Shown here: piece by piece, positions 26,868 to 35,782 of the stretch
Numbering within the stretch: position 1 is the stretch's first letter
How the letters are laid out: each line of letters begins with the position of its first letter
NCBI GenBank assembly: GCA_014653715.1
Contig: JACWEB010000007.1
Coordinates: 1 to 41,592, forward strand
Reading direction: 5' to 3'
Length of the DNA: 41,592 bases
From: Pelagibacterales bacterium SAG-MED31
GTDB taxonomy: Bacteria; Pseudomonadota; Alphaproteobacteria; HIMB59; GCA-002718135
Notes under the pieces: model-generated
Databases searched by the model: none
Told to the model about the DNA's origin: nothing
Seen by the model: the letters and a program-made list of their open reading frames with translations, nothing else
Translations under genes and position numbers: made by a program

Positions 26868-29015
26868 ATGTTTAGTTTAACCAAAATATTAAACAGATTA
26901 TATCTTACTAAGTTTTCATTTTATTTATTATTAGCCCTAATACTTATTAGTTTTTCAATCACATTTTATTTAATGCTACCAAATAACAATTTAGTTAAAA
27001 ATCCTCTCCAATTACAATATTTTTTATTGGCTGATGTATTTTTTGTAATTTTACTTTTAGCTCTAATAATAAGGCAGCTTATATTGATAATAATATATAG
27101 AAGAAGTCAAAAAGATGAATCTAAATTATATATAAAATTTGTAAATCTATTTACAGCTATGGCTGTGGGGCCAACTATTGGTCTTGTTGTAATAACCTCT
27201 CTCTTTTTTAATTTAGAGTTTAGAACATGGTATGGTGGCGCAGTTCGAGAAGTAGTAGTTAATTCTAATATCGTCGCTAGAGATTATGAAAATGAAATAC
27301 AGGCTGAGATTATTTCTGATACACAATTGATAATGAGAGAAATTGTTAAAGTTTCAAGAAATAATGAAGTTAATATAAATTCGATCAATCAAGGATTAAG
27401 TGAATTCATAAATTTAAGAACAATCTCAAATATTTATTTATTTAATAATGAAGGAGAAATATATTTAAATTTTAAAGATCAAAAAAATCAAAATTTTTTA
27501 TTACCTTCAGATGATATTTTTGAGATATTAGATGAAAATAGAGTTTATATTTTTCAATTAAATAAAAATTCTATTTCTGCATACAAAAAAATTAATTTCT
27601 TAGGAGATGTTTTTATGCAAGTTAATAGAGAACTTAACACTAATATATGGGATCATGTTTCAGCTACTAAAGATGCATATGATATTTACACTACCAAAGA
27701 AAATGAAAGTGCTGGTATTCAAATAACTTACTCAATGATATTCGTGTTATTTTCAATTGGTTTTATTTTAATAGCAGTTTTAATTGGGTTTAATTTAGCG
27801 AGAAGGCTATCAAAACCAATATCTAATCTTATTGAGTCAGCAAATGAAATTTCTAAGGGTAATTTCGATGCAAAAGTCTCTGAAATTGATCAGTTTGAGG
27901 AAATAAAAGTTTTAATTTCTTCATATAATAAAATGATAAGTGAGATTGAAAATAAGCAAAACCAACTTATTTCAAAAAGTAATGAAGATGAAGAAAAAAG
28001 GTTATTTATTGAAGCAATTCTGAGTTTACTTACAATTGGAGTAGTTTCATTAGATAGAAATTTTAATATTATTTTTTTTAATCAAACAACTAATTCTCTA
28101 TTCAAAGGTACAAAAATACTTGAAAATAATGATAATTTTTTATTGATATTTTCTGATTGGAAGAAAATTTTTAATAATTTTCAAAAATCAAAAAAAATTC
28201 TTGAAAGTTTTCAAACAGAAATATTAATAAAAGATGATCTTAGAAACTTTAATGTGAGAATTATTAAAGAATTTAAAGATGAAAAAATTAATGGTTATAT
28301 TGTTGCAATTGATGATACTACCTCTTTTATTTTAGCTGAAAAACATGCCGCTTGGTCAGATATTGCTAGAAAGATAGCACACGAAGTAAAAAATCCTTTA
28401 ACACCAATAAAGTTATCTGCTGAAAGAATTGAAAAAAAATATATCAATAAAGAATTTGAAAATGATGACATTAAAACCCTTACAAATACTATTTCAAGAC
28501 AAGTTGATGACATTGGAAAATTAATTGATGAATTTTCTTCATTTGCCAGAATGCCTGAACCAGAAATTAGACTTGATAATTTATCTAAATGCTTGCATGA
28601 GTCTTACTTATTATTTTCCAATTCTCATAAAAATATTAAATTTAATATTAATCAGGATAAGCAAGACACTTATTATCAATTTGATAAGTTTCAATTATCA
28701 CAATGTTTTAATAATCTTATTAAAAATGCTGTTGAGGCAGTTGAAAAAATACCAAATCCTTCAATTTTTATCAATTTAGTATCTAAAAAAAATACTATTT
28801 GTATTGAAATTATTGATAATGGTATTGGAATATCCCAGGAGATGGTGAATAAAATATTTGAGCCATATTTTACTACAAAAAATAAAGGAACAGGACTAGG
28901 TCTTTCAATAGTAAAAAAAATAATTGAAGATCACAATGGAAAAATTAGAATAGAAAAAAATAAGCAGATGGCGGGTACCACTAGCTCGATTTTATTTGAG
29001 AATATAAATGCTTAA
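26868..29015 (+). CDS. ntrY: Sensor histidine kinase NtrY
   Basis: 715 residues. Membrane helices lie near 16-37, 51-77, 92-113 and 288-310, enclosing a periplasmic sensor region of about 170 residues. A HAMP linker follows (310-362, ARRLSKPISNLIESANEIS), then a PAS-like domain near 375-485. The HisKA motif is IARKIAHEVKNPLTPIK with H505. The ATPase part has an N box (NNLIKNAVEA), DNGIGIS and GTGLGLSIVKKI. NtrY/NtrX is linked to nitrogen and redox/envelope control in alphaproteobacteria. It overlaps ntrX by eight bases; ntrB, ntrC and dusB, often just upstream, are absent. Confidence 0.95.
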   Translation: MFSLTKILNRLYLTKFSFYLLLALILISFSITFYLMLPNNNLVKNPLQLQYFLLADVFFVILLLALIIRQLILIIIYRRSQKDESKLYIKFVNLFTAMAVGPTIGLVVITSLFFNLEFRTWYGGAVREVVVNSNIVARDYENEIQAEIISDTQLIMREIVKVSRNNEVNINSINQGLSEFINLRTISNIYLFNNEGEIYLNFKDQKNQNFLLPSDDIFEILDENRVYIFQLNKNSISAYKKINFLGDVFMQVNRELNTNIWDHVSATKDAYDIYTTKENESAGIQITYSMIFVLFSIGFILIAVLIGFNLARRLSKPISNLIESANEISKGNFDAKVSEIDQFEEIKVLISSYNKMISEIENKQNQLISKSNEDEEKRLFIEAILSLLTIGVVSLDRNFNIIFFNQTTNSLFKGTKILENNDNFLLIFSDWKKIFNNFQKSKKILESFQTEILIKDDLRNFNVRIIKEFKDEKINGYIVAIDDTTSFILAEKHAAWSDIARKIAHEVKNPLTPIKLSAERIEKKYINKEFENDDIKTLTNTISRQVDDIGKLIDEFSSFARMPEPEIRLDNLSKCLHESYLLFSNSHKNIKFNINQDKQDTYYQFDKFQLSQCFNNLIKNAVEAVEKIPNPSIFINLVSKKNTICIEIIDNGIGISQEMVNKIFEPYFTTKNKGTGLGLSIVKKIIEDHNGKIRIEKNKQMAGTTSSILFENINA

Positions 29016-30342
29016 AATTTTAATAGTTGATGATGAGAAGGATATTTGTTTTTTAATATCTGAAATATTAAAAGACGAGAAATATCTTACTTTTTCTGCA
29101 ATTAATTCTAGTGAAGCTATATCTCATTTTAACCAATATAATCCAGATTTAGTTATTCTTGATGTGTGGCTATCAAATAGTAAACTTGATGGTATTGAAA
29201 TATTAAAAGAATTTAAAAAAATTAACAACAATGTTCCTGTAATTATTATTAGTGGTCATGGCACAGTAGATCTGGCAGTTAGCTCAATTAAAAATGGTGC
29301 TTATGATTTTTTAGAAAAACCTTTCAATAGTGATAAACTTGTAATTTTAGTCAAAAGAGCTATTGAAAGCTCCAGACTAATAGATGAAAATAAAAACTTA
29401 AAAGAATTAGTATCCCCAGATATAAATCTAGTAGGAAAATCAAATTTTATAAATCAAACAAAAAAAAATATTGTAAATTTTTCTAAATCAAACTCACGCC
29501 TTTTAATTGAGGGCTCATTCGGTGTTGGAAAAAAATTAATAGCTAATAAAATTCATCAAAATTCAAAATATAAAAACAAGATTCCTATTTATATTGATTT
29601 TGCCACATTAAATGAAAGTAATCTTCAAGTTCTTTTTTCAGAAGATATTAAAAATTTAAATGATAATCTTTTTATCAGATCAAATATGAATACTTTAATT
29701 TTGTCAAATATTGATCAAATTCCTCTAAAATTTCAAAAGCAATTTTTATTCTTTATTGAGAATACAGATTTTTTTAATTCTTCTAATATCTTATTAGATC
29801 AAAAAATTATTACAATTTCTGAAAAAAATTTAAAAGACGAAATAGACAACGGAAATTTTTTGTTTAGATTATATGAACGTATCAAAGTGGACCATTTGAA
29901 ATGTCCGAGTTTATCTGAAAGAGTTCCTGATATACTGCCAATTTTAAATTATTATATTTCAAAATTTAATTCTAGAAAAATGGAGTTGGTTTTTTCTAAT
30001 TCAGCAATTTCTAAATTAGAGATGTTTGATTGGCCTGGAAATGTTGCACAATTAGTAAATTATATTGAAAAAACTGTTATTTTAAATCAAAGTTCAAATG
30101 ATCGTTTAGTACTTGATATTGATAATTTAGCTCTTGAGATGGGAGATTATAGTAAAGATCAGATTGCCACTAATAATTATGATTTATCATTAAAGGATGC
30201 GCGTATGGAGTTTGAAAAAGAATATTTGTTATCGCAAATAAAAAGATTTAATGGTAATATAACTAAAGTATCAGAATTTACTGGTATGGAAAGAACAGCA
30301 CTTTATAGAAAACTTAAATCTCTAAATATTTCAGTTAAATAA
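29008..30342 (+). CDS. ntrX: Response regulator NtrX with degenerate AAA+ domain
   Basis: 444 residues. The receiver domain (1-120) is intact: D8, D9, phosphoacceptor D52 and K104. The central AAA+ part (about 140-370) keeps a Walker A-like GSFGVGKK (169-176), but the Walker B position reads TLILSNID, without the Asp-Glu pair, and the stretch that should hold GAFTGA is shortened and replaced by LFSEDIKNLNDN. The Fis-type helix-turn-helix is intact at 410-442. It is therefore unlikely to activate sigma-54 promoters and more likely binds DNA as a phosphorylation-controlled sigma-70-type regulator. It overlaps ntrY, its kinase, and is five bases from trkA. Confidence 0.93.
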   Translation: MLKILIVDDEKDICFLISEILKDEKYLTFSAINSSEAISHFNQYNPDLVILDVWLSNSKLDGIEILKEFKKINNNVPVIIISGHGTVDLAVSSIKNGAYDFLEKPFNSDKLVILVKRAIESSRLIDENKNLKELVSPDINLVGKSNFINQTKKNIVNFSKSNSRLLIEGSFGVGKKLIANKIHQNSKYKNKIPIYIDFATLNESNLQVLFSEDIKNLNDNLFIRSNMNTLILSNIDQIPLKFQKQFLFFIENTDFFNSSNILLDQKIITISEKNLKDEIDNGNFLFRLYERIKVDHLKCPSLSERVPDILPILNYYISKFNSRKMELVFSNSAISKLEMFDWPGNVAQLVNYIEKTVILNQSSNDRLVLDIDNLALEMGDYSKDQIATNNYDLSLKDARMEFEKEYLLSQIKRFNGNITKVSEFTGMERTALYRKLKSLNISVK

Positions 30343-30347
30343 ATAAA

Positions 30348-31712
30348 ATGAAGACAATAATTTGTGGCTCTGGTGATGTTGGTTATAGTATAGCAGACAA
30401 ACTATCAAAAGAAAATTTTGAAGTTACTGTTGTTGATGAGTCATCAAAGAAATTAAATAAAATATCAGAAAATTTAGATGTTAAAGTCATTACAGGTATT
30501 CCTAGTTTACCATCTGTTTTAATGGAGGCAGGAGCCAAAGATTGTGAGATTTTAATTGCTGTTACAAAAAGTGATGAAACAAATATGATCGCATGTCAAA
30601 TCGGTCATTCGTTATTTAAAATTCCAAAAAAAATTGCAAGAATTCGACAACAAGATTATTTAAAAGGTGAATGGCAAAATTTGTATACAAAAAATGATTT
30701 ACCAATTGATGCTATTATTTCTCCTGAGCAAGAGGTAGCAAGTGCATTTCATAGAAGGATTATCTCACCTGGAACTATTGATATGGTTGAACTATCAGAG
30801 AAACAATTAAAGTTAATAGGTTTTAAATGTGGTGATAATTGCACTCATATAGGATTAACTGTAAGAGAATTATCTGCAAAATTTCCTGATTATTTAGCAA
30901 ATATTTTATTTATTTTTAGAGGTGATAAAAAATTTATAATAAATTCATCAACAAAAATAGAAAAAAATGATTTAATTTATATGGTTGTTGAGACTCAAAA
31001 CTTAAAAGATGTTTTAAAAGAGTTTGGTCATAAAGAATTACAAGCTCAGAAAATTGTTATAATAGGGGGAGGCAATATAGGCTTTTCTTTAGCAGAATTG
31101 ATTGAAAAAAATGATAACGGTATATCTACCGAATTAATAGAATTAGATAAAGAAAGAGCACAATTTTTGGCATCAAATCTAAATAATGTTACAGTTACAA
31201 ATGGTGATGGATTAGATAATCAAATTTTAGATGAAGTAAACATTTCAGAGGCTGGGTATTGTCTTGCAGTTACAGAGGATGATGAAGTTAATGTTTTGGC
31301 ATCATTGTTAGCTAAAAGAGCTGGAACTGATCAATGTATGGCTTTAATTAATAATAGTTCATACACCTCACTTCTTTCAAATATAGGTATCGATATAACA
31401 ATAGACCCAAAACTTATTACAATTTCAAAAATATTAGAAAAAGTGAGAGGTGGTGGTATAATGAATGATTATTCAATTGGTGATGGATTTGGAGAGGTAA
31501 TTGAAGCAATGATTCAAAAGCAATCATTGCTTTGTAATAAAAATTTAAAAGAATTAAACTTACCAAAGAGTATTAGAATAGCATCAATTTTAAGAGACGG
31601 CAAAATTATAATACCAAATAGCAATACAAATTTTAAAGAAAATGATGATGTAGTTTTCTTTGCAGAAACTCAATATATAAATAAATTAGAAAAATTACTA
31701 TCTACTCACTAA
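30348..31712 (+). CDS. trkA: Trk potassium uptake regulatory protein TrkA
   Basis: 454 residues with two RCK units. The first nucleotide-binding loop is ICGSGDVGYSIAD (about 4-16), the second IIGGGNIGFSLAE near 235. Each is followed by a TrkA-C domain. TrkA is the cytosolic NAD(H)-sensing subunit that gates TrkH/TrkG potassium channels. The channel gene is not in the window. ntrX-trkA adjacency is common in alphaproteobacteria; the hfq and hflX genes often next are replaced here by a metabolic set. Confidence 0.95.
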   Translation: MKTIICGSGDVGYSIADKLSKENFEVTVVDESSKKLNKISENLDVKVITGIPSLPSVLMEAGAKDCEILIAVTKSDETNMIACQIGHSLFKIPKKIARIRQQDYLKGEWQNLYTKNDLPIDAIISPEQEVASAFHRRIISPGTIDMVELSEKQLKLIGFKCGDNCTHIGLTVRELSAKFPDYLANILFIFRGDKKFIINSSTKIEKNDLIYMVVETQNLKDVLKEFGHKELQAQKIVIIGGGNIGFSLAELIEKNDNGISTELIELDKERAQFLASNLNNVTVTNGDGLDNQILDEVNISEAGYCLAVTEDDEVNVLASLLAKRAGTDQCMALINNSSYTSLLSNIGIDITIDPKLITISKILEKVRGGGIMNDYSIGDGFGEVIEAMIQKQSLLCNKNLKELNLPKSIRIASILRDGKIIIPNSNTNFKENDDVVFFAETQYINKLEKLLSTH

Positions 31713-31715
31713 TTT

Positions 31716-32555
31716 ATGTCTGATATAGTTTTTTTAAATAATAAATATTTTAAATTTAAAGAAGCAAAAATCTCTATAGAGGATAGAGGTTTTCAATTTT
31801 CAGATAGTGTTTATGAAGTTGTAGCAGTATTAAATAAAAAAATTCTTGATTTTGACTTTCATATTAGAAGATTAAAATATTCTACATCAGAGCTTAAATT
31901 TAATTATAAAGTAAATAATAATTTTATAAAAAATATATTTCAAACTTTAATTAAAAGAAATAAACTAAACAATGGAATAATTTACTTACAGATTACTAGA
32001 GGTGTTCAATCTCGTGAACATGTTTATACAAAAAAACTTATACCAAATGTCATAATATACACAGCAAAGAAAAAATTCAATTTGCCAAATAAAAATTATA
32101 AAGGTGTTAAGGCTATAACTTATCCTGATATACGTTGGGGAAGGCCAGATATAAAAACTACTTCTCTATTAGCCAATATAATTGCTGCAACAGAAGCCAG
32201 TAAAAAATTTGCTTATGAAGCAATTTTAGTAAAAGGTAAAAAAATTACAGAAGCAGCTCATTCAAATGTTTGGATTGTTAAAGATAATAATATTATTACT
32301 CATCCAGCAAATAAAGAGATTTTAAAAGGAGTTACAAGAACTGTTTTAATTAATATTATAAAATCTTTGAGATTTAAATTAATTGAAAAAGAGTTTTCTA
32401 TAAAAGCTCTTTTTAAAGCAGATGAAGTTTTTATTACTAGTTCAGCAAGTTTTGTTACACCTGTAATTCAAATTGATAATGTGAAAATAAATAATAAAAA
32501 AATAGGTAAAATAACTAAGTCACTTGCATTAAATCTCTACAAGTCTATTAATTAA
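31716..32555 (+). CDS. Class IV aminotransferase, D-alanine aminotransferase-like
   Basis: 279 residues, PLP fold type IV. SIEDRGFQFSDSVYEV at the start is the family opening; the PLP lysine is in DIRWGRPDIKTTSLLANI, matching the D-amino acid aminotransferase pattern D-I-R-W-x-R-x-D-I-K; EAAHSNVWIV and GVTRTVLI bind the cofactor phosphate. Likely reaction is transamination between D-alanine or other D-amino acids and 2-oxo acids, feeding peptidoglycan or scavenging. A branched-chain role is possible but less likely given the RWxRxDIK motif. Spaced three bases after trkA. Confidence 0.87.
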   Translation: MSDIVFLNNKYFKFKEAKISIEDRGFQFSDSVYEVVAVLNKKILDFDFHIRRLKYSTSELKFNYKVNNNFIKNIFQTLIKRNKLNNGIIYLQITRGVQSREHVYTKKLIPNVIIYTAKKKFNLPNKNYKGVKAITYPDIRWGRPDIKTTSLLANIIAATEASKKFAYEAILVKGKKITEAAHSNVWIVKDNNIITHPANKEILKGVTRTVLINIIKSLRFKLIEKEFSIKALFKADEVFITSSASFVTPVIQIDNVKINNKKIGKITKSLALNLYKSIN

Positions 32556-32560
32556 AAGTT

Positions 32561-33367
32561 GTGATCAATCAAAATGATTTAAGAGAAATTTTATTTACAG
32601 TTAGTAAAAATATAATATTGCCAAGTTTTGGTGCTTTAGAAAAAAAACAAATCTCTTACAAAGATGGCAAAGATATTGTAACTGATATTGATATTTCAGT
32701 TGAGAACGAATTAAATAATTTTTTACCAAAATTAATAAAAAACTCAAAATTTATTGGAGAAGAAACATATTCAAAAAATCCAAAAATTCTTAATTACTAC
32801 TTAACAGAAGAATATTGTTGGACGGTAGATCCAATTGATGGAACGAGTAATTTTGCTAAATATAAAGAAAAATTTGCTGTAATGGTTGCGCTGACAAAAA
32901 AAAAAGAAATTATTCAATCATTTATTTATAAACCTCTTTCTCAAGATTATATGTATGCTGATAACACAGGAACATATCTAAATAACAAAAAAATTAATTT
33001 GAAAAAAATTATAAAAATAGAAAATGCTACTGGTTCTATAAGTACAAAATATTGGGAAGAAACAAAAAAAGAAAAAATAATTTCTATAAAAAATCAATTT
33101 CATAAAGTTAATTCTTATGGTTCTATTGGGTGTGAATATTTTGATATAGCACTTGGAATTAGAGATTTTGCTGTTTTATCAAGACTATACCCTTGGGATC
33201 ATATTCCTGGAATTTTTATTGTTAGACAAGCAGGAGGTCATGATTGTCATTTTGATAAAAAAGAATATAAATTTTATGATCATTCTAAAAATTTGATTGT
33301 AAGTAATTCAAAAAGATTAAACTATGATATTTTAAACTTAATTGATGAGGAGAAAGATGGAAATTAA
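32561..33367 (+). CDS. Inositol monophosphatase family protein
   Basis: 268 residues from a GTG start at 32561; the nearby ATG at 32573 is out of frame. The family metal and substrate motifs are KDIVTDIDISVE, the glutamates of FIGEETYS, WTVDPIDGTSNFAKY and the late YPWDHIPGIFIVRQAGG. Members act on inositol-1-phosphate, PAP/CysQ substrates or histidinol phosphate (HisN type). The motifs alone do not settle which. It overlaps the next dehydrogenase gene by 11 bases. Confidence 0.88.
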   Translation: MINQNDLREILFTVSKNIILPSFGALEKKQISYKDGKDIVTDIDISVENELNNFLPKLIKNSKFIGEETYSKNPKILNYYLTEEYCWTVDPIDGTSNFAKYKEKFAVMVALTKKKEIIQSFIYKPLSQDYMYADNTGTYLNNKKINLKKIIKIENATGSISTKYWEETKKEKIISIKNQFHKVNSYGSIGCEYFDIALGIRDFAVLSRLYPWDHIPGIFIVRQAGGHDCHFDKKEYKFYDHSKNLIVSNSKRLNYDILNLIDEEKDGN

Positions 33368-34229
33368 AAATGTAACTTTTATAGGTCTGGGTGTGATGGG
33401 CTATAATATGGCTGGACATCTTAAAAAAAATAATTTTAACACAACTGTTTACAATAGAACATCGTCAGTGGCTGAAAAATGGATCAAAGAATTTATGGGA
33501 GAGTCAAAACTAACTCCTCGTGAAGCTGTTTCAAATGCAGATGTTGTTTGTATATGTGTTGGAAGAGATGAAGATTTAATCTCTGTAATGGAAGGCAATG
33601 ATGGAATTATTAATAATATAAAAGATAATACTATCATTGTTGATCATACAACTGCTTCTGCTGATATTGCTAGAAAGTATTATCAAAGAGGAAAAAAAAG
33701 TAATTTTTCTTTTCTTGATGCTCCTGTATCAGGAGGCCAGGCTGGAGCTGAAAATGCCATCTTATCTGTAATGGTTGGCGGCGATCAAGATCAATTTGAT
33801 AAAGCTAGACATGTTATGAGTTCGTATGGAAAAACAATTCAATTAATTGGTAATGCTGGCTCTGGTCAATTGGCAAAAATGATTAATCAAATCTGCATAG
33901 CTGGATTAGTCCAGGGTTTGTCAGAGGCAATGGCATTTGGTAAAAAAGCTAATTTAGATATGGAAAAAGTTTTGCAAGTTATATCAAAAGGTGCTGCACA
34001 ATCATGGCAAATGGAAAATCGTTATAAAACAATGCTAAAGGGTAAGTATGAATTTGGCTTTGCCGTTGACTGGATGCGTAAAGATCTTTCAATCTGTTTT
34101 AATGAAGCTGAAAAGAATGGGGCATCACTTCCAGTCACTAAAATAGTTGATAAATATTATGAAGATGTACAAAATAATGGAGGATCGCGATATGATACTT
34201 CATCTTTGATGACTTTAGTTGATGATTAA
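33357..34229 (+). CDS. 3-hydroxyisobutyrate dehydrogenase family oxidoreductase
   Basis: About 290 residues from the ATG at 33357, which is preceded by GAGGAG at 33347-33352, one of the few strong ribosome-binding sites in this window; an in-frame TTG at 33342 is less likely. NAD(P)-binding GLGVMGYNMA opens the Rossmann domain; DAPVSGGQAGAENA is the substrate motif and the catalytic lysine is in GSGQLAKMINQI. Family substrates include 3-hydroxyisobutyrate, tartronate semialdehyde and succinic semialdehyde; I cannot choose among them. Confidence 0.9.
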   Translation: MEIKNVTFIGLGVMGYNMAGHLKKNNFNTTVYNRTSSVAEKWIKEFMGESKLTPREAVSNADVVCICVGRDEDLISVMEGNDGIINNIKDNTIIVDHTTASADIARKYYQRGKKSNFSFLDAPVSGGQAGAENAILSVMVGGDQDQFDKARHVMSSYGKTIQLIGNAGSGQLAKMINQICIAGLVQGLSEAMAFGKKANLDMEKVLQVISKGAAQSWQMENRYKTMLKGKYEFGFAVDWMRKDLSICFNEAEKNGASLPVTKIVDKYYEDVQNNGGSRYDTSSLMTLVDD

Positions 34230-35127
34230 TAATAAAAGTGTCTATTTTGCTTTTGTGTTACTAATCGCTTCTTCTTTATTTTGGTCAGGTAATTTTTTTA
34301 CTGGTAAAATTGCTTCTCTTTATGATTTGGCTCCTTTTAAACTTAGTTTTTTGAGGTGGTCTTTAGCTTTTTTTTTATTGCTACCTTTTACTTATAGAAA
34401 AATAATATTAGATTTTGAAAAATATAAACAAAATCTTCCATATTTGATAATTACTTCAATTCTTGGTGTCACAATTTTTAATTCATTTACGTATTTATCT
34501 CTTCAAACCTCAATGGTTATTAACTCTTCAATAATGGCCTCTATTACACCTTTATTGATAATACTTTTTTCATGGCTAATTTTCAAAACTCAGACATATT
34601 TTATGCAATTTTTTGGCATAATATTATCAATTGTGGGTGTTTTACTCATTATTTCAAAAGCAAATTTCAATAACTTAGTTAATTTAAATTTTACAATTGG
34701 TGATTTGTGGATGCTTGCAGCTGTTTTTTCATGGGGTTTATATTCTGTTCTATTAAAAAAAATTGATAGTACTTTGTCTCAACTTGCTACTTTGGAAGTA
34801 ATGATATTTATTGGTTTGATTTTTATTTTCCCATTCTATTTTTTTGAGTCTTTAAATAACTCATTTTTACCGAAAGATTCTAATGAAATATTAATGATTA
34901 CTTACGTGGCCATATTTGCAAGTATCACTTCTTTTTTTGCCTGGAATAAAGGTGTATCTATTGTTGGAGCAAATAAAGCTAGCTTATTCCTTCATTTGAT
35001 ACCCGTTTTTAGTTCTATGTGGGCAATTCTTTTTTTAGATGAGATATTCTCTCTCTTTCATTTATTTGGAACAGTCTTTATTATTTTTGGAATTGTTCTA
35101 TCTAATGTTAATAGAAAAGCATTATGA
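34222..35127 (+). CDS. EamA/DMT-family permease
   Basis: About 301 residues with ten hydrophobic helices in two five-helix halves, each an EamA unit (first half SSLFWSGNFFTGKIAS, second half GDLWMLAAVFSWGLYS). Members export or import small metabolites such as amino acids; the substrate is unknown here. The ATG at 34222 is chosen over TTG at 34219; either overlaps the previous gene's stop. It shares ATGA with msrB downstream. Confidence 0.9.
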   Translation: MINNKSVYFAFVLLIASSLFWSGNFFTGKIASLYDLAPFKLSFLRWSLAFFLLLPFTYRKIILDFEKYKQNLPYLIITSILGVTIFNSFTYLSLQTSMVINSSIMASITPLLIILFSWLIFKTQTYFMQFFGIILSIVGVLLIISKANFNNLVNLNFTIGDLWMLAAVFSWGLYSVLLKKIDSTLSQLATLEVMIFIGLIFIFPFYFFESLNNSFLPKDSNEILMITYVAIFASITSFFAWNKGVSIVGANKASLFLHLIPVFSSMWAILFLDEIFSLFHLFGTVFIIFGIVLSNVNRKAL

Positions 35128-35519
35128 AAAAAATTATTAAATCTGAAGAAGAATGGAAAGAAATACTTTCAGAAGAAGAATATTATGTTACCAGACAAAA
35201 AGGAACTGAGCCGGCATTCTCTGGCAAAGCTTTTGATGTTACTAAGGATGGGATATTCAAATGTAGATGTTGCGGTGCTGAATTATTTGAGAGAACTTCT
35301 AAATATGAGTCAGGATGTGGCTGGCCTAGTTTTTTCAAGGGTATTTCAAACGATGCAATTAAAACTGAGCAAGATACTTCACATGGTATGATGAGAACTG
35401 AAATCATGTGTGTTACTTGTGATGCACATTTAGGGCATGTATTTGATGATGGTCCAGAGCCAACAGGGCAACGTTATTGTGTTAATTCACTATCTATTCA
35501 ATATCAAGAATTTGAATAA
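35124..35519 (+). CDS. msrB: Peptide methionine-R-sulfoxide reductase MsrB
   Basis: 131 residues. It reduces the R form of methionine sulfoxide in proteins. The structural zinc cysteines are C47/C50 (CRCC) and C96/C99 (CVTC), the catalytic cysteine is C119 in QRYCVNS, and a possible recycling cysteine is C65 in SGCGWPSF; GHVFDDGP is the family core. It is the last gene of the ntrY-msrB run. Its stop lies two bases from the stop of a gene on the other strand, with no terminator between. Confidence 0.95.
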   Translation: MKKIIKSEEEWKEILSEEEYYVTRQKGTEPAFSGKAFDVTKDGIFKCRCCGAELFERTSKYESGCGWPSFFKGISNDAIKTEQDTSHGMMRTEIMCVTCDAHLGHVFDDGPEPTGQRYCVNSLSIQYQEFE

Positions 35520-35521
35520 AA

Positions 35522-35782
35522 TTAATTAGGATTTTGCTTTAAAAATTCTAAATAATTAACGACGTCATTAAATTTGTCATCAGGAATATCTTTGTACGTC
35601 ATTTGAAAATGAGTTTTTACCTCCAGAGCAACGTGAGCATAAGGATTTCGACCTTTAGGATGATTCGGGTGATCAGGAAGTTTACCTAACAACTCATCGC
35701 CAGTTTGCTGAATTAATCTCCAAATTTTAATGGCGTTTTCTTTATTCAAAATTATTGTGCTAAAGCTCCCATTGGATCCCAT
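35522..35782 (-). CDS. Small protein of unknown function, weak ORF6C-like tail
   Basis: 86 residues if started at ATG 35782, which overlaps the end of the upstream peptidase gene by 31 bases. A TTG at 35749 in the same frame would give 75 residues with no overlap and may be the real start. I do not recognise it with certainty. The tail HVALEVKTHFQMTYKDIPDDKF followed by a short helix (given here only as a pattern: H-x-x-F-x-x-x-Y-K-D-I-P-x-D-K-F) resembles the C-terminal ORF6C module of phage regulatory proteins. It has no membrane segment or signal peptide and probably shares a transcript with the peptidase. Confidence 0.62.
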   Translation of the reverse strand: MGSNGSFSTIILNKENAIKIWRLIQQTGDELLGKLPDHPNHPKGRNPYAHVALEVKTHFQMTYKDIPDDKFNDVVNYLEFLKQNPN

